A DNA stretch of 64,000 nucleotides from Muscardinus avellanarius (GCA_963383645.1 OY726565.1:34266529-34330528), one strand, 5' to 3'. Shown: positions 1-9,279, numbered from the stretch's first letter. The notes: a model not told the origin generated them from the letters alone. Translations and numbers: made by a program.

Positions 1-9
1 TATTTTTTA

Positions 10-70
10 TTTTACAGTTTTAGAGATAGACAAACTGAGGTGTAAAGCAGTTAGATTAATTTTCCAATCT
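10..70 (-). repeat. MIR SINE fragment
   Basis: The block reading 'acagttttagagatagacaa' followed by 'actgaggtgtaaagcagtta' follows the MIR core read in antisense (attttacagatgaggaaactgagg...). It is a short, diverged mammalian-wide repeat fragment cut by the window start. Confidence 0.45.
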
Positions 71-72
71 AT

Positions 73-192
73 GCTGGGCCTGGTGGTGCACACTTGTAAT
101 CCCAGTACTTGGGAGGCTGAGATAAAGAGGATTACAGGTTCAAGACCAGCCTTGGCAATTTAGTGACACTCTGAAACCAAAAAATAAAATAG
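73..192 (+). mobile_element. B1-dID SINE, left half (split copy)
   Basis: This is the 7SL-derived left half of a B1-dID element: 'ctgggcctggtggtgcacac', 'gggaggctgag', then an A-rich linker ending in 'aaaataaaatag'. The ID right half expected directly after it is missing here and is found at 3941-3998. The element was therefore interrupted by the composite retroposon starting at 193. The linker end (aaataaaatag, 182-192) is the left target-site duplication of that insertion. Confidence 0.85.
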
Positions 193-395
193 GGGGAACC
201 GGGTCGCAGGACCCTGGGCCCCAGGCCGAACTGCGCGTAGCATGCCAGACCCCTGGAGAAACCGGGCCCAGTAAGATGCTGGGTTCTGGGCGGGGGTCAC
301 GCATGGGGCACGCCAGCTGGGGCCCGGGTCGCGGGACTCTGGGCCCCGGCCGAACTGCGAGTAGCACGCCAGATCCCTGGAGAAACCGGGCCCAG
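193..395 (+). promoter_or_regulatory. Tandem CpG-rich 5' monomers of the composite retroposon
   Basis: Two direct copies of a GC-rich unit start near 201 (gggtcgcaggaccctgggcc) and near 326 (gggtcgcgggactctgggcc), a 125-bp period. The second copy is cut after about 70 bp, at 'gagaaaccgggcccag'. Both carry the blocks 'ccgaactgcg' and 'ctggagaaaccgggcccag'. Tandem CpG-rich monomers at the very 5' end of a retroposon recall the promoter monomers of murine L1, so a promoter role is likely but inferred. The unit does not resemble the 5' UTR of the L1 at 7036-7784. Confidence 0.6.
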
Positions 396-890
396 AACAG
401 AAAAAGATAAAGAAAAATATTGGAGAGGAGGTAAGAAAGCCGTTATGGATGCCAGGACACTGGAGATGCAGACAAAACTTATCTAAATGCACTGGAACTT
501 ATGGAAAAATTCGCCGTGAAAGAGGACTGCTATTTGTCTATATTGTTAAGAATCTCAGACATCACCTGTAAGGAGAGAGTTTAGCGGAGACCAAGGAGAA
601 ATGCGGTGTTGAAAGAGTTATCCGCGATGGTGGTGGAGACTTGTATTCAGGAGAAGCAGAAACCAGATCTTACCAACTTAATTTTTTTGGAGAAATTACA
701 CCAAATGTCGAATGCTACCATAATGCATGCTTAGGAACACTGGACAACATTCAGAGTGGAAAAAGAGCCTGGGAAGGATTTGAAACGGTGGAGGCAGTGG
801 CAATGCCAGTGGCCAATACTCAGGGGAGGCAGAGATCTGATACATTACACCTGGAACCTTTGAAATAATAACCACAGAGACAGTGATCAG
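396..890 (+). other. Unique spacer of the composite retroposon
   Basis: About 495 bp of non-repetitive sequence of ordinary base composition between the monomers and the VNTR. One forward frame starting near 452 reads through about 40 codons without a stop (acidic and leucine-rich, e.g. NALELMEKFAVKEDC). After one stop it continues for about 40 more codons before the next stop. It looks like sequence captured from a spliced transcript, but I cannot name a source gene. A different frame holds a 75-codon ORF (641-868) with no recognisable domain. No L1 ORF1 motif is present. Confidence 0.5.
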
Positions 891-3240
891 AACCTGCTGA
901 GGGGTTAGGCAGGTGCCGGGGCCAGTGGCCGACATCGGAGCTTGCTGTGAGGCAAGGCCACTACTGAGGCCTCCGTGGCTGGGATTGGAACCTGCCGAGG
1001 GGTTAGACCGATGCTGGGGCCAGCGAGGCCGGCATTGGAGCCTGCCATGAGGCAAGGCTTGTGCTGGGGCCTCCGAGGTCGGGTCCGGAACCTGCTGAGG
1101 GGTTAGGCCGGTGCTGGGGCCAGCGAGGCCGGCATCGGAGCCTGCCTTGAGGCAAGGCTGGTACTGGGGCCTCCGAGGCCAGGATAATAGCCTGCCGAGG
1201 GGTTAGGCCAGTGCTGGGGCCAGTGAGGCGGGCATCGGAGCCTGCCATGAGACAAGGCCGGTGCTGGGGCCTCCGAGGCTGGGATAAGAGCCTGCCGAGG
1301 GTTAGGCCGGTGCTGGGGCCTCCGAGGCCAGGATAAGAGCCTGCCGAGGGGTTAGGCCGGTGCTGGGGCCAGCGAGGCCGGCATCGGAGCCTGCCATGAG
1401 GCATTACCAGTGCTGGGGCCTCCAAGGATGGGATCGGAGCCTGCCGAGGGGTTAGGCCGGTGTTGGGGCCAGCGAGGCTGGCATCGGAGCCTGCCTTGAG
1501 GCAAGGCCGGTACTGGGGCCTCCGAGGCCAGGATAAGAGCCTGACGATGGGTTAGGCCGGTGTGGGGCCAGCGAGGCCAGCATCGAAGCCTGCCGTGAGG
1601 CAAGGCCAGTACTGGGGCCTCCGAGGCCAGGATAAGAGCCTGCCGAGGGGTTAGGCTGGTGCTGGGGGCAGCGAGGCTGGCATCGGAGCCTTCCATGAGG
1701 CATGACCAGTGCTAGGGCCTCCAAGGCTGGCATCGGAGCCTGCCTTGAGGCAAGGCCGGTACTGGGGCCTCCGAGGCCAGGATAAGAGCCTGCTGAGGGG
1801 TTAGGCCGATGCTGGGGCCAGCGAGGCCGGCATCGGAGCCTGCCATGAGGCAAGGCCGATACTGGGGCCTCCGAGGCCAGGATAAGAGCCTGCTGAGGGG
1901 TTAGGCCGGTGCTGGAGCCAGTGAGGTCAGCATCACAGCCTGCCGTGAGGCATGGCCGGTGCTTGGACCTCTGAGGCCAGTATCGGAGCTGGGCCGAGGG
2001 GTTAGGCCGGTGCTGGGGCCAGCGAGGCCGGCACCAGAGCCTGCCATGAGGCAAGGCCGGTACTGGGGCCTCCGAGGCCGGGATTGGAGTCTGCCAAGGG
2101 GTGAAGCCGATGCTGGGGCCAGCGAGGCCGGCATTGGAGCCTGCCGTGAGGCAAGGCCGGTGCTGGGGCCAGCGTGGCCGGCATCAGAGCCTGCCGTGAG
2201 GCAAGGCCGGTGCTGGAGCCTCCGAGGCCAGGATAAGAGCCTGCCGAGGGGTTAGGCCGGTGCTGGGGCCAGCGAGGCCGGCATTGGAGCCTGCCATGAG
2301 GCATGACCAGTGCTGGGGCCTCCAAGGATGGATTCGGAGCCTGCCGAGGGGTTAGGCCGGTGTTGGGGCCAGCGAGGCTGGCATCGGAGCCTGCCTTGAG
2401 GCAAGGCCGGTACTGGGGCCTCCGAGGCCGGGATTGGAGTCTGCCGAGGGGTTAGGCCGGTGCTGGGGCCAGCGAGGCCGGCATCGGAGCCTGCCGTGAG
2501 GCAAGGCCGATACTGGGGCATCCGAGGCCAGGATAAGAGCCTGCTGAGGGGTTAGGCCGGTGCTGGAACCAGTGAGGCCAGCATCGCAGCCTGCCGTGAG
2601 TCATGGCCGGTGCTTGGACCTCCGAGGCCAGTATCGGAGCCGGCCGAGGGGTTAGGCCGGTGCTGGGGCCAGCGAGGCCGGCACTGGAGCCTGCCATGAG
2701 GCAAGGCCAGTACTGGGGCCTCCGAGGCTGGGATTGGAGTCTGCCGAGGGGTGAAGCCGATGCTGGGGCCAGCGAGGCCGGCATTGGAGCCTGCCGTGAG
2801 GCAAGGCCGGTGCTGGGGCCAGCGAGGCCGGCATCAGAGCCTGCCATGAGGCAAGGCCAGTACTGGGGCCTCCGAGGTCAGGATAACAACCTGCTGAAGG
2901 GCTAGACCGGTGCTGGGGCTAGAGAGGCCAGCATCGGAGCCTGCCGTGAGGCAAGGCCAGCATCGGAGCCTTCCGAGACACATGGCCAGTGCTGGGGCCT
3001 CCTAACCCGGGAACGGAACCTGCCGAGGGGTTAGGCCGGTGCTGGGGCCAACGAGGCCTTCATCGGAGCCTGCCGTGAGGCTAGGCCGGTGCTGGGGCCA
3101 ATAGCCAGCATCGGAGCCTGGCGTGAGGCAAGTTCACTCCTGCGGCCTCCAAGGCCGGGACCAAAGCCAGCTTAGGGGTTAGACCGGTGCAGGGGCCAGC
3201 GAGACCAGAACTGGGGCCTCCCATGAGGCAAGGCCCTGCT
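891..3240 (+). repeat. 100-bp-unit GC-rich VNTR of the composite retroposon
   Basis: About 23 tandem units of 100 bp. Each unit is two diverged 50-bp halves that alternate: half A begins 'caaggccggtactggggcct' and half B begins 'ttaggccggtgctggggcca'. The first units and the edges are the most diverged. Marked variants recur at fixed spacing. The block with 'gtgcttggacct', followed by 'ggtgaagccgatgctgggg', occurs near 1950-2120 and again near 2605-2770 (offset about 651 bp). The 'tccaaggatggg' block recurs near 1421 and 2319. So unequal exchange has built higher-order repeats. The unit has few antisense stops and 100 is not a multiple of 3, so all minus frames show overlapping Pro/Ser/Arg-rich ORFs; these are composition artefacts. 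Confidence 0.9.
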
Positions 3241-3692
3241 TGAGCCAGCGAGGTCTGGATCAGTCCACTGAGTATCCAGGCCACTACTGGGACCATCAAG
3301 AGTGGGATCGGTACTTGCAACGCAGTATGCACAGAGAAATATCGCAGAAAATATAAATCAGATGCTTCTCTTAATCAGCAATAACTAGGAGGAAAAGGGC
3401 AACAGGAAGAGGTTGAGCTATAGAAAGGGCCCTATAGTGAAGCAACTAATGTGACCAATCAGAGGGTATGTAATACTGGAGGACAGAGCCTCTTTAAAAC
3501 GCAGGAGGTACATAAACAAATGTATCAAAGTAAATCACCAAAGAAGTGTGGGATGGAGGGAGGGGGAGGGGATGGGATGGGGGCTGGAGGAGGGCTAATT
3601 GGATGATGTGTGCTTGTATATCCTCTCAAGTCTTGTACTCCAATGTGATTCATATATGACTACAATGCACCAATTTAAAAAATAAATTAATA
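3241..3692 (+). mobile_element. Joint region and L1-type 3' end of the composite retroposon
   Basis: A unique stretch (to about 3515) links the VNTR to an L1 3' UTR. The last 170 bp hold the G-rich tract (gggagggggaggggatggga), 'gggctaattggatgatgtgtg' and the terminal 'tacaatgcaccaat' plus an A-rich tail. The same endings close the L1 copies at 16136-17268 and 32193-32629. The joint (for example 'gaaatatcgcagaaaata' and 'aaagggccctatagtg') recurs almost unchanged at 57020-57290 in the second copy, so it belongs to the element and is not flanking DNA. Confidence 0.75.
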
Positions 3693-3890
3693 GGCCGGGC
3701 GTGGTGGCGCACGCTTGTAATCCCCGCGTTTGGGAGGCAGAGACAGGAGGATCGTGCAGGTTCGAAGCCAGCCGCGCGCGCTGGCTTAGGAGACCCTGTT
3801 TCCAAATATAAAATGTAAAAAGAGGTCTGGGAGTGTAGCCCGGAGGTAAAAGGGCTTCCAGGAACCCCAGTACCACCAAAAATAAATAAA
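3693..3890 (+). mobile_element. B1-dID SINE, short variant
   Basis: A complete short-variant copy: 'ggccgggcgtggtggcgcac', 'gctggcttaggagaccctg', 'ggtctgggagtgtagcccgg', then 'aggaaccccagtaccacc' and an AAAT-rich tail. It landed in the A/T-rich tail of the composite retroposon, so it is younger than that insertion. Confidence 0.9.
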
Positions 3891-3929
3891 TAAATTAATT
3901 AATTAATTAATAAAAAAAAAATAATAAAT

Positions 3930-3998
3930 AAATAAAATAGGCCACTGGGGATGTAGCTCATAGTTAGAGTGCTTCTGGGCTCAATCCTCAGTACCACA
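3930..3998 (+). mobile_element. B1-dID SINE, right half (continuation of 73-192)
   Basis: The sequence 'aaataaaatag' followed by 'gccactggggatgtagctca' and 'ggctcaatcctcagtacca' is the linker end and ID half missing from the copy at 73-192. The repeated 11 bases at 3930-3940 are the right target-site duplication of the composite insertion. Confidence 0.85.
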
Positions 3999-5004
3999 CA
4001 CAAAAACAGTTTTTTCCCTCCAATTTATAGCTGTGCATTTTAAAATAAAAACAAATATTGTCTAAAATATAGCCATAAAGCTAGAGTTTGACCCTGCTAT
4101 TCTGGTATTTAAACCCCACTTATCCACTACGTTCAACAGCATAGCCTAAAAGATCACCTTCCTAGATTGAATACGCTCCTGTCTTTCTTACAACCACCAG
4201 TACTTCTGAAAGCAGAACCCGAAACCCAACCATGGAAATGGAAAGTCTGATTCTTGACAAAAAATAAATATGCTTGAAATATAAACACTGTTATCTAAAC
4301 AGTCATCAAAATGTAATCTACAAATGAAGAGTCACTAAATATTTGAGGGGAACCTACAGTGAGAAAGCATAAGTTCCAACCAAAAAAAAAGAATTCCCAA
4401 GGGTTTCTCAATTGATTTTATTTCTTACATCGTCATATCACATGAAAAAAAAAAACTGTCAGAATTGTTTTTTTTCTTTCCCATGTATCATACAGTATTT
4501 CTTAGTTCTATTATTATTCTCACTGTATTCTTTAGGAATTCTAGGGAAGACAAATGTTGGAAAAAAGTGATAGCGGCATCCAAGTTCTATTTCTCACTTT
4601 AGAAGCCTTAATAATGCCAGTGTTTTTCTCCTAAATATAATGTATACACTAGTTTTCCATACATACACTTACATTAAAGAATGGTCTTTGTATCCCTAGC
4701 TTTACTGAATACGGCTGTTGTTACTGCTGTTATTTCAAAACAGGAATGGGTGTTGAATGGCCCTAGGGTTTTCTCTTTCAAAATGCATCGACTGATTATT
4801 AAATCGCAAGCCATCCTTGAATTTCAGAGCTAAGGCTGAGCCATGACAGATCATCCCTTTAATATGTGTCAGATTTTGCTTGCTATTTAGATTTTTTTTA
4901 TAACTATGTTCATATCTAGGATTGTCTAAGGCTTTGTTTTCCCTATTACTCTTGACCAGTGGAGGTATAACTGTTACACTAGCCTTTTAAAATAAGGTGA
5001 GAAA
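3999..5004. other. AT-rich sequence without recognisable features
   Basis: About 1 kb of AT-rich, non-repetitive sequence with only short ORFs. I see no exon structure, RNA gene or repeat I can name. Confidence 0.6.
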
Positions 5005-5020
5005 CTTGTCATTATTTTTA

Positions 5021-5178
5021 TTTATTTTTTTATTTTATTGGTGTACTGTATTCATACATCATAGTGGGATACAAACTTTTGTAGACATACATGCACACAT
5101 CGCCCAGTCAGCCCCCACCCGATCCCCACCCCATTCCCTCCCCATCCCTCCTTCCCATGCTTGGCTTAGTGGTTGACA
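5021..5178 (-). mobile_element. L1 3' end of the chimeric insertion
   Basis: Read on the minus strand: 'caaccactaagccaagcatg', the G-rich tract (gggatggggagggaatgggg), 'gatgtatgaatacagtacac' 'caataaaat' and an A-rich tail touching the left target duplication. The match to other L1 3' UTRs stops near 5178. Confidence 0.75.
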
Positions 5179-5379
5179 TCTAGTATTATAGCAATTTATC
5201 CAAAATTAAAAATGATAATCTCACATAACAGTTTCATTTGTCTGATACCAAGCTTTTGATGACTTAAAGATAACATTTCAATATTTCTTTTTGCTTTCTT
5301 TCTTACCAGAGAATATTTTTTTCTATTTTTTTAGGTGAAACTATCATATATTTATTTTTCAGAAAAAAATCTATCCTAA

Positions 5380-6045
5380 TATGGAATATGGATTCTAGAT
5401 ACCCAAAACGATCTTGAAAAAGAACAAAGCTAGAAGATATATATTTTCTGATTTCAAACCATATAAAGCTACAATAATTGAAACAGTGTAGTACTGTTCT
5501 AAAGGCAGATATATAAACCATTGGAGTTAAATACAAGCCTAGAGATAAATTCTTCCCTATATTGTCAAGTTATTTTTGACAAGGTTTCCACGAACATTTG
5601 GTGGTGGGAATAATAATCTTTTAACTAAATATTGTTGAAAAATAATAATTACACGGAAAAGAATAAAATTGGACCCTTACCTAATCCCATATACAAGTAT
5701 TAACTCAAAATAGATAAAAGACCTAAATATAAATCTTAAGACTATAAACTTTTAAAAGAAAATCTGGGTCATAAAACCTCACAACATTGAAGTTGGCATT
5801 GATTTCTTTGATATGATTTCAATGGCACAGGCAACAGAAGAGTATACAAACTCCCTAAAAAAATTAAAAAAAAATTGTATATCCAAAAACAATGTAAACA
5901 GAGTTAAAAGTTACTAATAGAATGGGATAAAATATTTCCAAATGCTATATCTGAAGGTATATTAATATTCCAACTAGAAATCCTAAAAATTAACAACAAT
6001 AAAGGCAAACAATACCATTTAGAGATAGGTAAAAGACTAACATAA
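5380..6045 (+). mobile_element. Ancient L1 ORF2 fragment, opposite to the surrounding L1
   Basis: AT-rich sequence with many stops that still follows L1 ORF2 in the region just before the C-terminal Cys-rich domain: 'tgatttcaaaccatataaag' 'ctacaataattgaaacag', then 'gacctaaatataaatcttaa' and 'ggcaacagaagagtatacaa'. It lies on the plus strand, inside an L1 that lies on the minus strand, and is far more decayed than that L1's ORF1. Confidence 0.7.
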
Positions 6046-6072
6046 ATAATGAATCTCCACAGATAACCAATC

Positions 6073-7035
6073 TTAGTTGTTTGTTGGATGGAAAATCTTG
6101 TTTCTCTGGTTCTGGTGTGTGTTACCTATTTCTTCTTTGTAGTTAATCTCTTTGAGTATTTTCTCTAGCGCTGGTTTTGAAGACATAAATTCCTTCAGTT
6201 TCTGTTTGTCATGGAAGCTTCTTATTTCTCCATCTAATTTGATAGAAAGTTTTGCTGGGTAGGAAATTTTTGGCTGGAAGTTGTTTTCTTTCAGAGTTTG
6301 GAATATGTTACTCCAAGCCCTTCTGGCTCTCATGACTTGGTTTGGGAAGTCTGGAGTGATTCTAATTGGTTTGCCTCTGAATGTCACTTGGCCCTTTGTT
6401 TTTGTTGCCTTTAAGATTCTCTGCTTGGCTTCCACATTGGTCATTTTGACAATTATGTGGTGTGGGGATCCTCTTCTCCGATCCTGTCTAAAGGGAGTTC
6501 TATAAGTTTCCTGGATCTGTGTATCAACCTCTTGCTCTATGTTTGGAAAATTTTCTGCTATTACTTCCTTGAAGAGATTGTTGATCCCTTTGGTATCACT
6601 TTCTTTTCCCTCCTCTATTCCAATTATTCTTAGGTTAGCTCTCTTAAAATGGGCCCATATTTCTTCAATGTCAGATTCCTGCTGTCAGATATTTTTTCCT
6701 AGATTAGAAACTATGCGTTCATTTTTGGAATGATCATCTTCTAAGAGCGAGATTCTGTTCTCCATGTGGTCTAATCGGTTGTTTGTGCTTTGAATTGAGG
6801 CCTTTACTTCATTAATTGCATCCTTTATCTCTTTTTGGCTCTCTCTGAGTTCTTTTTGAAGCACCTCTATTATTTCTACAGTTATTTTCCTGATTTGATC
6901 TTCTAGAAATCTCTGATTTTCAGTTTTATCGGGTTCTGGTGTTGTGGGGTTGTGAGCATTCATTGCTCCAGTATTATTCCTCTTTCCCATGATTTCGGAA
7001 GTTTGTGCCTTCTCTGGGTTCTTCCCTTGGGTCAC
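6073..7035 (-). pseudogene. L1 ORF1p gene with one internal stop
   Basis: ORF1p is the RNA-binding chaperone of the L1 ribonucleoprotein. Here one frame of 321 codons runs from ATG (7035) to TAA (6073) and is interrupted only by a TGA at 6687-6685. The N-terminal part holds a long coiled coil (about residues 35-115, rich in E, K, I and L). After the stop the frame continues through an RRM-like region (RANLRIIG, near residue 129) to a C-terminal domain with FQPKISYPAKLS and GEIRSFHDKQKLKEF. Length and order fit mammalian ORF1p. I compared the frame by codon spacing (7035 to 6444 is 197 codons) and see no frameshift. The stop could be a decayed CGA, but that is inference. Confidence 0.85.
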
Positions 7036-7784
7036 TATGACTTCACTTAAGGTGCTCTGGATCTCGAGTCAGTAGTATCTCAGACCCCACTACTCCTTTA
7101 CTGGGTTGTATCACAGAGTCTCCGACCCAGGGAGTCGATAGAGGCTGCTTTAAACTATGGGGGGTGCCAGGTTGCACGTTCTCCTATGGTGTGATATCTC
7201 TGCCACCACCACTCCCCCACTGGGTCAAGTCCCAGGGAGTACAGTACTGGGATTTCTCCTCTGTGGTCCGCAATTTGACTTACTGTTCTTGAGTTCGCAG
7301 ATGTAGCTGTACTGGACTCGTTGAATTCGCTGCTGCTGCTGCCGGTGGCAATATGGTGCCGCTGCTACGCCCTCGGCCGTGAGGCTGGCTTATTTCTTCT
7401 TGGTTTTGAATTCCACTCTTAGTTCTTGCAGCATGTGCTGAGCTCAGCCACTGGGAGCTTTAGATGTTTCCTGCGCTGAAAAATCCCGCCTGGCTGTTCC
7501 GCAGCGGCTCACCTTGGCTTGCTGTAGCCATCCGGTGAATTCGCCGCTGCCGCCGGCAGTATGGCATTGCTGCCGCGTCCTCGGGCGTGAGGCCAGTGTA
7601 TCTCCTCTGTGGCTCTGAGCTCTGTTCTCAGACTGCTTTCTCTCTGGAGCCTGGTGATTTTTTTGTTTCCTCTGGTGATGGTGTTTTCTGGCTATGAAAG
7701 GCGCTGATTTTGTGGTAATGGAGATTGGTTGTTGGTGGGGCTCTTAAGCCCCGCTTTTCTTGGTCGCCATCTTCCCGGAAGTCC
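7036..7784 (-). promoter_or_regulatory. L1 5' UTR with internal promoter
   Basis: The element starts (minus strand) 'ggacttccgggaagatggcg', which combines an ETS-like ACTTCCGG and a YY1-like AAGATGGCG at the extreme 5' end; a YY1 site near +1 is known in primate L1. A CpG-rich block with 'gaattcrncg' and CAG/GCC repeats occurs twice, near 7319-7391 and 7532-7600, about 213 bp apart, suggesting two promoter monomers. The 3' part leads to the ORF1 start at 7035. Confidence 0.7.
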
Positions 7785-8027
7785 CTTGTCATTATTTTTA
7801 AAGCACATTTAGAGATTTATGTTAAGGCATTTGCTTACATAATTGTAGAGTTGGTAAGTCTATAATTTGAACGGTAGGCCAGCAGAACAGAGACCCCAGG
7901 AAGACTTGATATTGTACTCTTAAGTTCAAAGACAGTCTGGAGTCAGAATTCTTTTGTGTGTGTGGTGGGGGAAGGAACCTGCAGTTTTTCCTTATAAGGC
8001 CTTCAACTGACTGGATGAGGCCCACCT

Positions 8028-8485
8028 GTTATATTCAAAGTCCAGGATTCCAGGGTGACAGAGACCACCATCAAACAATAATGCAAAGACAAGAAGGGTC
8101 CAAGTCTTGACAAGGACCCCGAGTCTTTGTTCCAAGGCAGTTTTATACATTTCAGTCATTAGGGTGGGCTGTGATTTACATTTCAGTCACTCGGGCTGTG
8201 ATTTACAAAGGAGTCATCTTTAAACCAAAAGGAATCTTTACTGCTGTTATCACAAGCAACTGGACAGGATACTCGGTGCCTCCCATTTGGTTCGTGCCTC
8301 CTGAGGTTGGTTGGGAGTTTTCCATCCTCACCCAGGTGCCAAAACTGGCGCTTAACTGTTAGTTGTATTCCTGGGAAACTGAAACTCAGGCCTAATGTGT
8401 TTGCTGTATGGATGAAGCCTGTCCTGGCTCTGCTCTGGTCCTACACACCAACTTTATGCAAGACAAGATGGTTTACTCAGAGTCT
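8028..8485 (-). mobile_element. Probable solo ERV LTR
   Basis: Read on the minus strand the segment runs from 'tgtagactc' to 'aatataaca'. It holds a TATA-like 'gtataaaactgcc' followed by an imperfect polyadenylation-like 'aacaaagactcgg', which is the spacing of an LTR promoter, R and U5. No coding part follows and no clear target duplication is seen. The family is not identified and the ends are approximate. Confidence 0.4.
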
Positions 8486-8548
8486 ACAAATTTAAATGAA
8501 AATCACATCTTTAAAAAATGACTTCACGATCTAGTGTGATCTAGTGTG

Positions 8549-8680
8549 ATGAAACTTAGATATTTGAACACCTATTTAATTTCTTCAATCATGGCTTGTT
8601 TTTTTCAGATTTTGTTTTGGTTTTTGGTTTTGTATATGAGTACACTTATATTTTACAAATATATTTAAAATTCTGTTAAC
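8549..8680 (+). repeat. 125-bp dispersed duplication, copy A
   Basis: From 'aaacttagatatttgaacac' to 'aaattctgttaactt' this is almost identical to 9596-9720; the main difference is a few extra T and a two-base change. It ends exactly where a SINE begins without its first 30 bases. The match stops abruptly on both sides. Confidence 0.85.
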
Positions 8681-8866
8681 TTCTAATCCCAGCTACTCTG
8701 GAGGCTGAGGCAGAAGAATTTCAAGTTGAAGTTTATCCTGGGGAACTTACCAAAAGTCTGCCTCAAAAGTAAAAATAAAAAGGGCTGTGAGTATATCTCA
8801 GTGGTAGAGCATTTGCCTGGCATGTGTGAGGTCCTGGGTTCAATCCCTAATACTGATTTTTTTTTT
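8681..8866 (+). mobile_element. B1-dID SINE, old type, 5'-truncated
   Basis: It starts inside the left half at 'taatcccagctactctggag' and keeps a full ID half with anticodon-arm remnants ('gtggtagagcatttgcctgg', 'tgtgaggtcctgggttcaat'). Most other copies in this window have lost that part, so it is an older form. Its 5' end is replaced by the duplicated 125-bp segment. Confidence 0.75.
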
Positions 8867-9279
8867 TAAAAAAAAGCCTTCACAGCAAAATCTGAATTGG
8901 TATTTATTCAAACAAGTATATACCATAACTTAGCCAAATTGACACACAAAATTAACCATTGCAATCTTTATCATCTCACTCTTTCTTACCTCATTGTAAT
9001 TTTTCTAAAGGTACTCAGCTTCCTGGCTAATGGTAACCTCTCTACATGAGGTCTTGGTCTATTCTCTTCTCCCTCCAAAATGTTTTCAAACTGATTCCTC
9101 CTCTTCCATGTCATCATCGGCCTCTCCATTCTCACTCACTCCTCCAGGAAAACATGTTCAGGTCTGCTATTGCTTTAGATAACCTTCCATCACTCCAACG
9201 CATGCCCTAGCTACTACCTTTAGTCTCCTTATATTATTAAGTATCTTTTAAAATTAATATAATTTTAAAAATTGTTTGT
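8867..9279. other. No recognisable feature
   Basis: About 410 bp of low-repeat sequence with no ORF of note and no repeat I can name. Confidence 0.6.

Larger units (their letters stand above)
193..3692 (+). mobile_element. Composite SVA-like non-autonomous retroposon, full-length copy
   Basis: A single insertion of about 3.5 kb made of unrelated modules: tandem CpG-rich 5' monomers (193-395), a unique spacer (396-890), a GC-rich VNTR (891-3240), a unique joint (3241-3515) and an L1-type 3' end with A-rich tail (3516-3692). It starts with a run of G and sits in the linker of an older SINE. The 11-bp duplication aaataaaatag occurs at 182-192 and again at 3930-3940, after a later SINE that landed in its tail. 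It has no reverse transcriptase, so mobilisation in trans by L1 is inferred from the L1 3' end, the A tail and the duplication. A second, truncated copy at 56845-57533 shares the VNTR, joint and 3' end. The layout parallels hominoid SVA, but the modules are different; I do not recognise a named family. Confidence 0.8.
5021..7784 (-). mobile_element. L1 insertion with ORF2 replaced by foreign sequence
   Basis: Read on the minus strand this is a 5' UTR (7784-7036), ORF1 (7035-6073), an 870-bp segment that is not the expected ORF2 (about 6050-5179), and an L1 3' UTR with tail (5178-5021). The flanks carry a perfect 16-bp duplication, cttgtcattattttta, at 5005-5020 and 7785-7800, so both ends belong to one insertion event. 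A complete L1 would be about twice this length. The inner segment contains an ancient L1 ORF2 piece in the opposite direction, so this is not a simple internal deletion. Confidence 0.8.

Noticed and set aside
1003..2847. Long overlapping Pro/Ser/Arg-rich ORFs on the minus strand of the VNTR
   Set aside because: They follow from a stop-poor 100-bp unit read in all frames, since 100 is not a multiple of 3. Frames shift between neighbouring ORFs and no domain is present.
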